Positions 34,755 through 44,510 are shown, counted from the stretch's first letter. The stretch is DNA of 64,000 nt from Kofleriaceae bacterium (GCA_018058095.1 JAGPCO010000011.1:1-64000); one strand, 5' to 3'. The notes: generated by a model not told the origin, from the sequence alone. Numbers and translations: made by a program.

Positions 34755-36080
34755 TCACTTCGCCGGCACGCCCCACACCGCGAGGACACTCTTGCCCTTC
34801 CACACCATGACCGGGAACCCCATGACGACCACCACCGAGTTGCCGGCGGCGATGGCGTGGGCGTACCGGGTCGGCACGTCGACCGGCGTCGTCGTGTTCG
34901 GCATCTTGCCGCGCTTGGCGCACGACCGCTCGTAGCGGATCGATCCATCCCCGTTGATCTGCGCGACCTTCTTGGAGTCGACCCAGCGCAGGCACGCCTC
35001 GATCGGCGCGCTCTTGAAGATCACGGTCGACATGACGTCATCCTTCTTCTTGAGCGACGCGACCACGCCGGTCGACGGCGTCATGATCGCGGCGCGGTCG
35101 AGCACGTTCTTGTGCTGGATGCCGTACTGGAAGAACCGGCGCATCTCGTCGAAGCGCAGGTTGCGGTCGGCGAAGCGCGGCGCGAACGCGCCGTCGAACG
35201 CCTTGGCCACGGTCAGGGCGCGGGCGCCGGCGCGCGGGCGCTGGCCGTCGTTCTCGACGTTGGCGACGGCGACGAACGGCGACTCCCCGGCCTGATCGAC
35301 GCTGACCGCGCAGGCGGCGTACGACACCGAGGCGACGTAGCCCTCGATCGAGCGGCCGAGGAACTCGCCCATGCCGACCATCGGGTGACCGGGCAGATCG
35401 AGCGGGACCCGGCTGGCCTTGACGTACCTGGCGAAGGCCGGGCGGGTCGCCTCGTCGCAGCCGGCGAAGCCGGGGTCGTTGCGCTTGCCGGAGCGCACGG
35501 CGTCCTTGAGCGCGACGTAGCGCGCGAACGCCTCCCGGTTCTTGCCGAGGTACGCGGCCCACTCGGCGCGGGCGTCGGTCCCGAGCTTGAGCACGGCGGC
35601 GATGCCGGGGTCGGCCTTGGCCTCGGCCTCGACCGCTGCCCCGATCTTCTTGGCCAGGGCCAGGCCGTCGGTGATCTCCTTCATGACCGCGGCGCGGGAC
35701 TCGGCCGAGATGCCGCCGGCCACCAGCTCCTGCTCGGCCTTCTTGGCGTCGAGCAGGCCGACGTCGTGGCCACACGCGGCCCAGCGCAGGGCCGAGGTCG
35801 CGTCGGGGTTGGCCCGCTCGAAGCACAGGTTGATGAGGCTGGCCCGGCCGAGCTCGCTCAGCCGGTCGCCCAGCTCGTCGGCCAGCATCATCCAGCCCAG
35901 CTCGTTGCGGTAGCCGTACTCGCCGCGATCGCGCTCGTCCATCCACTGCTGGACCGGCGTCCACGACGCCAGCGGCGCCGTCACCTTCGGCTTGTCGACC
36001 TCTTCGATCCGGCTCTCGGCGCCCGCGAGCGACGAGACCAGCGAACCACACACCACGGTCATGCACGCAAGCTTCCTCAT
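34755..36080 (-). CDS. Secreted protein of unknown function
   Basis: 441 aa with a signal peptide (1-20, ending LAGA-ESR). The mature part is mostly helical and charged (LLDAKKAEQELVAGGISAE), with seven or so Cys residues spread through it (LCFERANP, AACGHD, AGCDEAT, AACAVS, EACLRW, RSCAKRG), and ends in a beta-rich VVVVMGFPVMVWKGKS. No known domain. GGAGGG six bases before the ATG is a good ribosome binding site and defines the start. Confidence 0.75.
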   Translation of the reverse strand: MRKLACMTVVCGSLVSSLAGAESRIEEVDKPKVTAPLASWTPVQQWMDERDRGEYGYRNELGWMMLADELGDRLSELGRASLINLCFERANPDATSALRWAACGHDVGLLDAKKAEQELVAGGISAESRAAVMKEITDGLALAKKIGAAVEAEAKADPGIAAVLKLGTDARAEWAAYLGKNREAFARYVALKDAVRSGKRNDPGFAGCDEATRPAFARYVKASRVPLDLPGHPMVGMGEFLGRSIEGYVASVSYAACAVSVDQAGESPFVAVANVENDGQRPRAGARALTVAKAFDGAFAPRFADRNLRFDEMRRFFQYGIQHKNVLDRAAIMTPSTGVVASLKKKDDVMSTVIFKSAPIEACLRWVDSKKVAQINGDGSIRYERSCAKRGKMPNTTTPVDVPTRYAHAIAAGNSVVVVMGFPVMVWKGKSVLAVWGVPAK

Positions 36081-36241
36081 GGCAGCCCTCCGGCCCCGAC
36101 ACTACCGCAGCCGCAGCGCGGCCGACCGGTCCACGACCGATCGTAGCGACCGCCGGCCGTCCCTGGCGGCTGGCCGGGGCGGGACCTTCGGCACCTCGGC
36201 CATCGGAGCCGGCGCGCGGATCGTCGCGTCGCGCCGCCGCC

Positions 36242-36562
36242 TCAGTCGGGCAGCCCGGCCCGGGTGTCCTCGGCGGTGCGGACCTGCGCCGCCGGCGCGT
36301 ACGGGTCGGGCCCGCCGATCGGCGCCGCGGTCGGCGACCAGGTGCGGATGCCGCCGGGCGGCGTCGGCAGCTCGCCGGGCGGCATCGCCGGCGCCGGGCT
36401 GGGCGCCGCCAGCGCCGGCCCCGCAGGCGCGCCGCCGCGGCCGGCACCAGCCTCGACCGTGGCCGTGGCCGCGGCGGAGGGTTCCGGCGCGGTCGTGACC
36501 TCACGCCACAGCCAGCCCAGGGCGAGCAGGACCACCGTGGCACAGACGAGCAGCGCCTTCAC
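36242..36562 (-). CDS. Small membrane-anchored Pro/Ala-rich protein coupled to the RHS gene
   Basis: 106 aa, GTG start overlapping the TGA of the RHS gene (GTGA). Residues 1-19 form a membrane anchor or signal (VKALLVCATVVLLALGWLWR), followed by an extended Pro/Ala/Gly-rich region with little predicted structure and a short acidic end. Coupling to a putative polymorphic toxin makes an accessory, export or immunity role possible, but nothing in its sequence resembles a known immunity fold. Confidence 0.65.
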   Translation of the reverse strand: MKALLVCATVVLLALGWLWREVTTAPEPSAAATATVEAGAGRGGAPAGPALAAPSPAPAMPPGELPTPPGGIRTWSPTAAPIGGPDPYAPAAQVRTAEDTRAGLPD

Positions 36563-39500
36563 GACGACAGGTCCTCGCGGAAGATGAACAGGGGCGCCAG
36601 CGCGTCGATGCCCACCCCGTTCGGGATCTCGGACGGCGAGATGGGCGTGAGGACGCCATCGCTGCCGTATCGATAGGTCGAGGGACCATCGCCCTCGAGG
36701 TACTGCGGCGCGAGCTTGCGGCCCTGCTCCGACTCGGGCGTGTCGGTCCAGAACAGGTCGACCGTGCGGGCCCCGTACGGCGCGGCCGTCGACGCTGCCC
36801 CGGCCCCGGAGGCTCCCCGCCGCTCGTCGATGTAGGCGAGCGCATCGGCCAGGCTCTCGAAGGGCGCGCCCAGATACGCGCCGGATCCGTACAGCCGGCC
36901 AGCCTTGCTCTTGAACGCCCACCTCGCCTCATCGGTGCCGCCGCTCGACATGGCCGGCTGATCGTAGAACGAGCGCGAGTACAGGCGGGGCGCGGTCAGC
37001 ACGGCGTCGCCTCCGCGCCGAGTCCACTCGACCGACTCGGAGGTGCCGCGCCGGACCTTGATGCCGAGCGGGCCCTCGTCCTCCTGCTCGGCATCCTCGT
37101 CGGGCCGGGCCGCCTCGTCGTCGTCGTCCTCCTCCTTGCCCTGGAAGCCGGTCGGGTCGGACACCCGGATCGGGTTGTTGTAGGCGTAGCTGTAGCGGTT
37201 GAGGGTCTGTGGCCGCGCCGGATCGGGGTCGTCGGACGGATCGGGCTGGGTGAACTGCCCGTGCGCCGGGTCCATCATACGCGCGCCCATGTGGTAGAGG
37301 CCGGACGGGTCGAGGCGCTGCCCGGCCAGGCCGAACGGATCGGCCAGGCCGGTGGCGGAGGCGAGCTGGCCGAACGCGAAGGTCAGCTTGCGGCCGGCCA
37401 CGGCGCCGGCGTCGGCGGTGAGCGACCGGACCGTGCCGAGCGAGTCGGCGTGGTAGTAGGTCACCACGCCGCCCGCGTCGCGCCGCGCCACCCGCTCGCC
37501 GCCGAGGTGGTAGTAGCGCAGCGAGGCCGCGCCGTCGCGCTCGAACAGGTCGCGCACGAAGACCCGGGGGCCGGCCCGGACCCGGGTGCCCTCGGCGTCG
37601 TAGGCGTAGCTGGTGGTGCCGTCGGCGGTCATCCGGTTGCTGGCGTCGAACAGCGCGTCGACGCCGCCACCGAGGCCGAGCCGGTTGCCATTGCCGTCGT
37701 AGCGCACCGCCACGCCGTCGATCGTGGCCGGGGCGTGGGCCGGGCCCAGGCCCACGGCCGGATAGGCATACGCGGTGGTGGCGGCGCCGCGGCGAGCGGT
37801 CAGCCGGTTGCCGGTGGCGTCGTAGGTGAACGCCTCGTCGAGGGTGTTGTCGACGGTGTTGTCGGCGCCGAGCAGCCGGCCGAGGGCGTCGTAGCTGAAC
37901 GCCCAGGCGTCGCGCGCCTCGGTCGTGCTGGTGCGGCCGCGCACGTCGCCCGACAGGGCGCGGGTGACGGCGAACTGATCGCGGGTGGTGGCGCCGGTGG
38001 TCACGGTCTGTGACAGCAACCAGCCGCGCGCCGCCGAGTAGGTGCGCGCCACGCTGGCGCCGTTGCCGTAGGTGGCGGCGGTCACGTTACGCCAGGCGTC
38101 GTAGCTGATGCCGCCGACGTACGCGCCGACGGCGCTGGTGCGCCCGGCGGCGTCGTAGCTCATCGCCACCCGCTCGCGCACACCGCCGACGTCCGGGTAC
38201 TGGATGGCGGCGATGCGGCCGACCGCGTCGTACTCCCAGTCGAGCCGGTAGGTCGAGCTGCCGATCGTCTTGAGCTCGGTCCGCAGCCGGCCGGCCGGGT
38301 CGTAGTCGCGGTGGGTCGCGCCGCTCGGGTCGGTGAAGTGGGTCATGCGACCGACGTTGGCGTAGCCGGGTGCTGCCTGGTCGTAGGTGAAGGAGGCAAG
38401 GATCGCCGCGCCGGCCCGCCGCACCAGCGGGCGACCGAGCGCGTCGTAGGTCGAGTCGATCACCACGCCGCGGGCGTCGGTCCGGCTGACCAGCCGGCCG
38501 GCGTCGTCGTAGCCGTACAGCCAGCGGCCGAGGTCGGCGTCACGCGCCTCGGTGCGGCGTCCGAGCGGATCGAACACCGACGTGCTGACGTTGCCACGGG
38601 CATCGGTGATGGCGACGCGGCGGCCGAGGAGGTCGTAGCTGATGTTGGTGGTCAGGCCGGCGCCGACGCGCTCGACCGTGCGCACCAGCTGGCCGTAGCC
38701 ATCGAAGAACCGGTCGGTCACCAGGCCACGCGAGTCGGTGGTCGTGGTGCTCCAGTTGCCATACGAGGTGACGTTGGTCGAGCCGTCGGGCCCGGTCACG
38801 GTGACTGGGCGGTGGACGACATCCCACGTCGTCGTGGTCCACACCGGCGTCGCCCCGGTCAGGTACGGCGCGCTGCGGCTCCCGACCAGGCCGCGCAGGT
38901 TGTAGGTGGTGTCGGTGGTGATCCCGCCCTCGGCGACGACGCGGACGACCCGGCCCAGCCCATCGAGGTAGGTCCGGGTCCACAGGCCGTCGGCGCTGCC
39001 ATCGGCGATGGAGGTCGTCACGTACTGCGCGGTCGGGTTGCCCCAGCTGGTGAAGCTGGCCGAGGCGACGCCACCATCGGGCGTGATCCGCTGCACCAGC
39101 CGGCCCAGGGCGTCGTAGCTGTGCCGGGTGAGGCCGCCGTTGCCGTCGGTGAGGGTCGCCAGCCGGCCGAGGGTGTCGTAGCCGCGGGTCTCGACCTGGC
39201 CGAGGGCGTTGCTGGTGGACACCAGCCGGTGCCGCAGGTCGTACGCCATGGCCGTCGTGTTGCCGACCGGGTCGGTCCGGGTCAGCTCGTTGCCGGCCGC
39301 GTCGTAGGTCGAGCGCTCGACCACGTAGCTGGTGCCGCCGCGCCAGCGCGACCGGCTGGTGACGAGTCCACGCACCGGCGCCGTGGTGTGGTCGACCGCG
39401 CCGTCGTAGGCCAGCCGGGTCTCGGCCAGCATCGTCCCGGTGGCGACGCCGGCGCCGGCGCGGGTCACCTGGGTCGCGTCGAGCTGGGTCAGGTACGCGG

Positions 39501-42285
39501 TGGGGTTCACGACCTGGGTGTGGAACGTGGTCCGCTCGTCGCCGGCGATGCCGTCGTCGCCGTACTCGATCTCCGCGGTCACGGCGCCGTAGGTGTTGTA
39601 GGTCCAGCCTCGGCTCGACGCCTTGCAGGTCGGCTGGCCATTACACTCGTACTGGTAGCGGCGCACGGGCAGGGACACCAGCGGCGTGGTGGTGCCGTTG
39701 CCGCTGCGCACGTACGTGGTGGTCTGGTACTGGACGAGGGTGCCGTTGGCCTTCTCGTGGCGACGGCTCGCCAGCGTGCCGTCGGGGTCGGCCACGTGCT
39801 GGGTGTAGGCCAGGGCCTGGTAGGCCCCGCCGCCGTCGCGGATGCGGGCGGTCGCGAAGCCGAAGAAGCGGCGCTCGGCCGGCACGTACAGGCCGCCCGT
39901 GTAGCTGTAGGTCGTGGTCGCGACCTGGCCGCGGCCGTCGATGAGCTGGGTGGAGGCCAGCACCGGGAACGCGAACGGCAGGTAGCCGTTGGCGAAGGCC
40001 GACGACAGCGTGTAGCCGAAGCCCACGCTGCCGCCGGTCGGCAGGGCCGCGCTCGCCAGCAGGCCACCACGGCCGGCCGATGGGTGGATCGTGCCCAGGC
40101 GCCAGGACCCGGCGGCCACGGCCGAGGTGATCACCGAGAACCGGCCATCGCCATCGACGTCGGCGGCCAGGACCTGGCTGTCGTACGACGGCCCGGTCGC
40201 CATCGTGCTGATGGAGTTGGCGGTGAAGGCGCCGTCGCCACGGCCATAGTTGACCAGCACGGACACGCTGGTGTTGTTGCCCTTGGCGGCGACGCGGTCG
40301 ACGAAGCCGTCGCCGTTGTAGTCGACGAACGTCGCCGTGAAGTAGCCGATGCCCGCCCCGGCGCCGGACCAGCCGGTCGAGCTGATCTGGCCACCGAACA
40401 AGCCATTGCCATGGCCGAGGTTGGTGACGATCGACACGTCGCTGTCGCAGTCGCTGCAGATGGCGCCGGTGACGCTGTACGCCCGGTCACCGACCAGGTC
40501 GGCCAGCCCGTCTCCGTTGACGTCGACCAGCGCATCGCCGCTGTACGAGTCGGAGGTGGAGGAGGCGCTCAGGGTCGACGAGGCCGCGCCGGCGAACGCC
40601 CCGCCGCCGGTCGACAGGTAGGTGTGGGCGCGGGCCAGGTCGTTGCCGTTCACCGGCGACCCTCGATGCACCACGACCAGGTCGTCGTCGCCGTCGCCGT
40701 CGACGTCGCCGGCGTGGACCTTGAGGCTGGCGAAGCTGGTCTGGGTGTTGGGGTGGGTCAACGTGCGGTTGGTGGCCGAGCCGAGTCCGCTGCCAGTCGA
40801 CAGCGCGATCAGCGCGTTCATGGCCGCGTACTGGCCGTTGAGCTTGGGCGCGCGCACCATCACCAGGTCGTCCCGGCCGTTGCCGTCGAAGTCGCCGACG
40901 AGGACCTCGTCGAATTCGCCGCTGAGGCCTTCGCTGCTGATGCGCTGGCGCGTCGGGAACGTGAAGTTGCCGGTCGCGGTGCCGAGCGCGAGCTGGACGT
41001 CGACGAACCCGACCGGGGCGCGGCCACAACACGCGTAGGTCGACGATCGACGGATCATCACCACGTCGGCGCGGCCATCGCCGTTGACGTCGCCGCCGCG
41101 GATGTCCTCGTACCAGCCGATCTCCGGGTTGGAGCTGGTGTTCGATCGCATCGCGGCCCCCTCGAACGCGCCGTCGGCACGGCCGCGCTGGACCAGCAGC
41201 TCGACGCTGCCGGTGGTGCCCGAGGTGCCGCCCGAGCTGTACGCATGGACGGCGATGGCGTCGCTGCGACCATCGCCGTTGACGTCACCGACCAGCACCA
41301 CGTCGTCCTTGAGGCCGACGGCGGGGCTCAAGGACTGGTGCCACGCCCGGTGCGAGGTCTGCGGGTCACTGGTGTACCCGAGCGAGGTCGCCGGCATCGC
41401 GGTGCCGCCGGTGATCGCCCCGGCCGCGTTGAACGTGGCGTCGCCGCCGTACTCCTGCACGCTGGTGAGCAGCGAGCGGCCGACCGGCGTCGGCCCGATG
41501 AGGCCCCCGGCCTGCGGCAGCGCGGCCAGGGTGTAGGCGAGGCGGTAGGCCCGGTCGAGCGCGCCGTCGGTGCGGATGGCGACGGCGACCAGCTGGCGGT
41601 CGACCACGCGCGTGCCGTTGCCGATGGCCACGGTGAACGGGTCGGGCCGGCCCTGGTACGACAGGGTGATGACCGTGCCGTTGTAGCTGATCGACGTCAG
41701 GTAGGTCGTGCCGGCGAAGACCGCGTAGCCGTAGCTGACCGCGTTGCCGGACGGGTCGGTGCGCGAGGTCAGGACCGCGACCGGCTCGGCCAGGGTCGTG
41801 TAGCGCGACACCACGCCGGTCGGCGAGGTCACGGTCCAGGCAGTGCCGGCCTTGCTGATGCGGGCGAAGCTCTCGCGCCGGGTGGCGTGGGTGCCGCCGG
41901 TGGTGCAGCTGGGCGAGGTGTTGCCGGCGGCGCACGCCAGCAGCGGCTCGCCGTCGAGCAGGTAGGTGTCGGCCGCGCCGTAGGTCGGGGCGCCGCGGGT
42001 CGGCGACACCCGCTCGATGATCGACGTACCCTCGAGCGTCACGCCGAAGCCGAGCGTGCCGAGGCGGGCCGACGACGCGTAGGCGAGCGCCAGCGCCGGC
42101 TCGAGGCCGTGCCAGGCCGGCACGTCGAGCTCGACCCGATGCTGGGCGGCGCCGACGAACGGCCGGGCCGGCACCAGGGTCACGGGCGGTGGCACCGCGT
42201 CGATCGATTCCTGGGCGGCGGCGGGGGCGGGGGCGGTGATGAGGAGCAGCAGCGCCAGGGCAGACGCAGCGAGCGGTCGATTCAT
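36559..42285 (-). CDS. Giant secreted FG-GAP/RHS-repeat protein with variable C-terminal domain
   Basis: 1908 aa. A signal peptide (1-24, PAAAQ) is followed by a SpvB-like region, at least seven FG-GAP calcium-binding units (for example GDVNGDGRSD, GDFDGNGRDD, ADVDGDGRFS) between about residues 280 and 740, and a long array of YD/RHS repeats (YDALGRL, YDAAGRT). The RHS core ends with NRYSYAYNNPIRVSDPTGF. The final 194 residues (encoded by 36562-37143) differ: an acidic Asp/Glu run, then a globular domain unlike RHS. This architecture is that of Tc-toxin B/C-like and polymorphic-toxin RHS shells, where the tail is the effector. The ATG at 42285 has GGCAAGG nearby. No transposon or vgrG gene is adjacent. 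Confidence 0.9.
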   Translation of the reverse strand: MNRPLAASALALLLLITAPAPAAAQESIDAVPPPVTLVPARPFVGAAQHRVELDVPAWHGLEPALALAYASSARLGTLGFGVTLEGTSIIERVSPTRGAPTYGAADTYLLDGEPLLACAAGNTSPSCTTGGTHATRRESFARISKAGTAWTVTSPTGVVSRYTTLAEPVAVLTSRTDPSGNAVSYGYAVFAGTTYLTSISYNGTVITLSYQGRPDPFTVAIGNGTRVVDRQLVAVAIRTDGALDRAYRLAYTLAALPQAGGLIGPTPVGRSLLTSVQEYGGDATFNAAGAITGGTAMPATSLGYTSDPQTSHRAWHQSLSPAVGLKDDVVLVGDVNGDGRSDAIAVHAYSSGGTSGTTGSVELLVQRGRADGAFEGAAMRSNTSSNPEIGWYEDIRGGDVNGDGRADVVMIRRSSTYACCGRAPVGFVDVQLALGTATGNFTFPTRQRISSEGLSGEFDEVLVGDFDGNGRDDLVMVRAPKLNGQYAAMNALIALSTGSGLGSATNRTLTHPNTQTSFASLKVHAGDVDGDGDDDLVVVHRGSPVNGNDLARAHTYLSTGGGAFAGAASSTLSASSTSDSYSGDALVDVNGDGLADLVGDRAYSVTGAICSDCDSDVSIVTNLGHGNGLFGGQISSTGWSGAGAGIGYFTATFVDYNGDGFVDRVAAKGNNTSVSVLVNYGRGDGAFTANSISTMATGPSYDSQVLAADVDGDGRFSVITSAVAAGSWRLGTIHPSAGRGGLLASAALPTGGSVGFGYTLSSAFANGYLPFAFPVLASTQLIDGRGQVATTTYSYTGGLYVPAERRFFGFATARIRDGGGAYQALAYTQHVADPDGTLASRRHEKANGTLVQYQTTTYVRSGNGTTTPLVSLPVRRYQYECNGQPTCKASSRGWTYNTYGAVTAEIEYGDDGIAGDERTTFHTQVVNPTAYLTQLDATQVTRAGAGVATGTMLAETRLAYDGAVDHTTAPVRGLVTSRSRWRGGTSYVVERSTYDAAGNELTRTDPVGNTTAMAYDLRHRLVSTSNALGQVETRGYDTLGRLATLTDGNGGLTRHSYDALGRLVQRITPDGGVASASFTSWGNPTAQYVTTSIADGSADGLWTRTYLDGLGRVVRVVAEGGITTDTTYNLRGLVGSRSAPYLTGATPVWTTTTWDVVHRPVTVTGPDGSTNVTSYGNWSTTTTDSRGLVTDRFFDGYGQLVRTVERVGAGLTTNISYDLLGRRVAITDARGNVSTSVFDPLGRRTEARDADLGRWLYGYDDAGRLVSRTDARGVVIDSTYDALGRPLVRRAGAAILASFTYDQAAPGYANVGRMTHFTDPSGATHRDYDPAGRLRTELKTIGSSTYRLDWEYDAVGRIAAIQYPDVGGVRERVAMSYDAAGRTSAVGAYVGGISYDAWRNVTAATYGNGASVARTYSAARGWLLSQTVTTGATTRDQFAVTRALSGDVRGRTSTTEARDAWAFSYDALGRLLGADNTVDNTLDEAFTYDATGNRLTARRGAATTAYAYPAVGLGPAHAPATIDGVAVRYDGNGNRLGLGGGVDALFDASNRMTADGTTSYAYDAEGTRVRAGPRVFVRDLFERDGAASLRYYHLGGERVARRDAGGVVTYYHADSLGTVRSLTADAGAVAGRKLTFAFGQLASATGLADPFGLAGQRLDPSGLYHMGARMMDPAHGQFTQPDPSDDPDPARPQTLNRYSYAYNNPIRVSDPTGFQGKEEDDDDEAARPDEDAEQEDEGPLGIKVRRGTSESVEWTRRGGDAVLTAPRLYSRSFYDQPAMSSGGTDEARWAFKSKAGRLYGSGAYLGAPFESLADALAYIDERRGASGAGAASTAAPYGARTVDLFWTDTPESEQGRKLAPQYLEGDGPSTYRYGSDGVLTPISPSEIPNGVGIDALAPLFIFREDLSS

Positions 42286-42461
42286 GCGACGACCTTGCCT
42301 GCGCCGCGTGCGATCGCTCAACTCCGCTCTCGGGTGGCGCAACGCCACGCCGCCGCTCCGATTTTCTCGGATCCAGAGAGCAACGACTCCGCTCGCGCGC
42401 CCGCGGCCAGCCGAGACCGGACCGAGCGAAGCCGATCGCCGAAGGCGGCCACCGACCTCCT

Positions 42462-43064
42462 CTACGTGGGCGGCTCGCCCAGGCCCAGGGTCAGCGTCAC
42501 GCAGCGGGTCACCTGCTGGATCATCCGCTCCTCGGGCGGGCCCAGATCGGGGAACAGCAGCGACACCAGGACCGCGCCGCGCACGGCGGCGAAGGCCACG
42601 AACACGCGGTCCTCGATGTCGGGCCCGCACGCAGTCCAGCGTCGCTGCAGGTAGCCGACGACGTCGCGCAGGATGTCGCGGTAGGCGGCCTCGGCCGAGT
42701 CACGCGACCACTCGAGCGGCACGCCGAAATTGAGGCGGCGTCGGTGCTCGACCGGGAGCTTGGGCTCGGTGATCACCACCCGGCACACCTGCACCACCGT
42801 CTCGGCCACCGACAGGTCCGTGCGCTCGAGCAGGTCGCGCACCTGCCGCACCAGCGTGCGGTACATCTCGCGCGAGACCTCGGCGAACAGCGCCGCCGTG
42901 GTCGGGAAGTAGCGGTGCAGCGAGGCCAGCCCGACCCCGGCGCGCTCGGCGATGCGTGCCAGCGGCGTGTCGGGACCCAGCTCGATCGCCGCGGCGATGA
43001 CCGCCAGCACGATCTCCTGCGAGTCGGAGCGCCTCGGCGCAGGTTCGGGTGGCTTCTTGAGCAT
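42462..43064 (-). CDS. TetR-family transcriptional regulator
   Basis: 200 aa. The N-terminal helix-turn-helix (TPLARIAERAGVGLASLHRYFPT, about 33-55) is typical of TetR; the C-terminal 140 residues form a helical ligand-binding domain of unknown specificity. It lies upstream of the RHS gene on the same strand, 176 bp apart, and could regulate it, though this is inference from position only. A TACCGT hexamer lies 16 bases before the ATG. Confidence 0.9.
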   Translation of the reverse strand: MLKKPPEPAPRRSDSQEIVLAVIAAAIELGPDTPLARIAERAGVGLASLHRYFPTTAALFAEVSREMYRTLVRQVRDLLERTDLSVAETVVQVCRVVITEPKLPVEHRRRLNFGVPLEWSRDSAEAAYRDILRDVVGYLQRRWTACGPDIEDRVFVAFAAVRGAVLVSLLFPDLGPPEERMIQQVTRCVTLTLGLGEPPT

Positions 43065-43129
43065 CGGCGGTGGAGCGTCGACGGTACCACGCAGGGGCGC
43101 CGCGTCTGCCGCAGGTCAGCCCCTCGCGC

Positions 43130-43537
43130 TCACCGCGCCCACACCGCGACGGCCATGCCCAGCCCGCACACCAGCACGACCGCGCTCACGATCACCAGCA
43201 CCAGCGTGGCCTGGTACAGCTCGCGCGTGGTCGCCAGCTGCGCCTGCGCCGGCGCGCCGACGGGGTAGAGCACGCCGACCGGCGTCCCCACCGGCGGAGT
43301 CTGCTGGTTGCGGCCCAGGCGAGACACCACCTCCCAGCGCTGGCCGTCGACGTCGAACGCCACCACCGCGTGGTAGCCAGGCCGCCCCTGCGCCGACAGC
43401 CGCAGCTCGTGCCGGACCAGCGTGCCGTCGGCCCGGCGCGCGCCGGCCACGAACCGGCGCTTGAGCATCCACGCCGCGGCGCCGGCGACAGCGAGCAGGC
43501 CGGCCGCCGCGAGCTGGGCGATGATCATCACGTCCAT
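43130..43537 (-). CDS. DUF3592-like two-span membrane protein
   Basis: 135 aa. A membrane span at about 5-25 and a second at about 108-132 enclose a beta-rich loop of about 80 residues (TLVRHELRLSAQGRPGYHAVV ... GTPVGVLYPVGAPAQA), a layout that matches the DUF3592 family, whose function is unknown. TAGCAT six bases before the ATG suggests a leaderless mRNA. Confidence 0.78.
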   Translation of the reverse strand: MDVMIIAQLAAAGLLAVAGAAAWMLKRRFVAGARRADGTLVRHELRLSAQGRPGYHAVVAFDVDGQRWEVVSRLGRNQQTPPVGTPVGVLYPVGAPAQAQLATTRELYQATLVLVIVSAVVLVCGLGMAVAVWAR

Positions 43538-43543
43538 CGGTCG

Positions 43544-43549
43544 ATGCTA
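43544..43549 (-). promoter_or_regulatory. Putative -10 hexamer for the DUF3592-like gene
   Basis: TAGCAT, six bases, ATG at 43537 on the minus strand. Confidence 0.4.
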
Positions 43550-43619
43550 CGCCGGCCGCGGCCGCCGCGGTGGGCGCAGGTCGTCCGCCCGCGCCGGCGC
43601 TCGGGCGGCGCCGGCCACG

Positions 43620-44510
43620 TCACCGTCGGTTGCGCGACCGCTTCACCTTCGCGCGTTTCCTGGTCGCCGGCTTGCCGGTCGCGGGCTTCTTCCTGGTCGC
43701 GGGCTTCTTCCTGGTCGCGGGCTTCTTCTTGCTGGTCGCGGGCTTCTTGCTGGCCGCGGGCTTCTTGCTGGTCGCGGGCTTCTTGCTGGTCGCGGCCTTC
43801 TTGCTGGTCGCGGCCTTCTTGCTGGTCGCGGGCTTCTTGCTGGTCGCGGCCTTCCTGGGCGCCGGCTTCCTGGCCGGGGGCGCGGCGCTCTGCGTCGAAG
43901 CCGCACTCGCCGCGCCGGGCAGGCGCAGGCGCCTGTCGACGAAGGTCAGGCCGGGCCGGCCGAGGCGCTCGAACCAGGCCGGCAGCTCGGGCGCCAGCAG
44001 GGCGGCGGTCATGGTCTCGAGCCACTGCGTCAGCGACTCGAAGTCGGGGCGGGTGTCTGGCTCCTCCCACGCGCCGGTCGCCAGCACCCGCGCCCGCGGC
44101 TCGTCCTGGTGGTGGTAGTAGACCGGGTACTCGCCGTCGGCGCCCGGCGCGCTCACGTCGAAGCACCACACCGCCTCATGGCCGGCCTCGGCGAAGCCGA
44201 CCAGGTGGTTGGTCGACAGGTACACCCCGGGGTCGCGCGACACGCCGTCGGGCAGGTGCACCAGGTCGGCGTTGGCCGCGGTGCGCTCGTCGCCGACGAG
44301 GAGCGCGAAGCCGGCCATCGACCCGGTCGCCATCACCTCGCGCCGGGCCCGGCGCAGGCCGCTGGCAGCCAGCGCGTGATACGACGGCGGCGGCGTCCAC
44401 TCGAGGTCGCCGAAGTGCGGCTCGAGCGGCGGCTCGACCGGGTCCCAGGCCTCACCGCGGGTCGCGTGGGGTGACGCGAGCAGGCGCGCGAGCACGTCCG
44501 TGAGGTGCAT
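43620..44510 (-). CDS. SMI1/KNR4-like protein with histone-H1-like lysine-rich tail
   Basis: 296 aa. Residues 1-190 fit the SMI1/KNR4 (SUKH) fold: PPPSYHALAASG at the start, GVYLSTNHLVGFAEAG, VWCFDVSAPGADGEYPVYY and a final helix FESLTQWLETMTAALL. SUKH proteins often neutralise toxins or act as docking modules. The last 90 residues are almost only Lys, Ala, Thr, Ser and Pro, repeating KKPATS and KKAATS, and end in KRAKVKRSRNRR. This is like bacterial histone-H1 tails and should bind DNA or RNA. The fusion is unusual. TACAGT seven bases before the ATG suggests leaderless expression. Confidence 0.82.
   Translation of the reverse strand: MHLTDVLARLLASPHATRGEAWDPVEPPLEPHFGDLEWTPPPSYHALAASGLRRARREVMATGSMAGFALLVGDERTAANADLVHLPDGVSRDPGVYLSTNHLVGFAEAGHEAVWCFDVSAPGADGEYPVYYHHQDEPRARVLATGAWEEPDTRPDFESLTQWLETMTAALLAPELPAWFERLGRPGLTFVDRRLRLPGAASAASTQSAAPPARKPAPRKAATSKKPATSKKAATSKKAATSKKPATSKKPAASKKPATSKKKPATRKKPATRKKPATGKPATRKRAKVKRSRNRR
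43671..43857. repeat. Tandem 15-18-bp repeats coding for the Lys/Ala tail
   Basis: About ten near-identical units of 15 or 18 bases with the core CTTCTTGCTGGTCGCGG (minus-strand codons for KKPATS/KKAATS). Slippage could lengthen or shorten the tail in frame. Confidence 0.9.

Noticed and set aside
38311..42654. A 1447-codon open frame on the plus strand opposite the RHS gene
   Set aside because: It mirrors the FG-GAP/RHS repeats and has low-complexity Gly/Val/Arg composition; the minus-strand frame shows real motifs.
43671..43857. Short regular repeats that might suggest a CRISPR array
   Set aside because: Units are directly adjacent, 15-18 bp long, without spacers, and encode an in-frame Lys/Ala tail.
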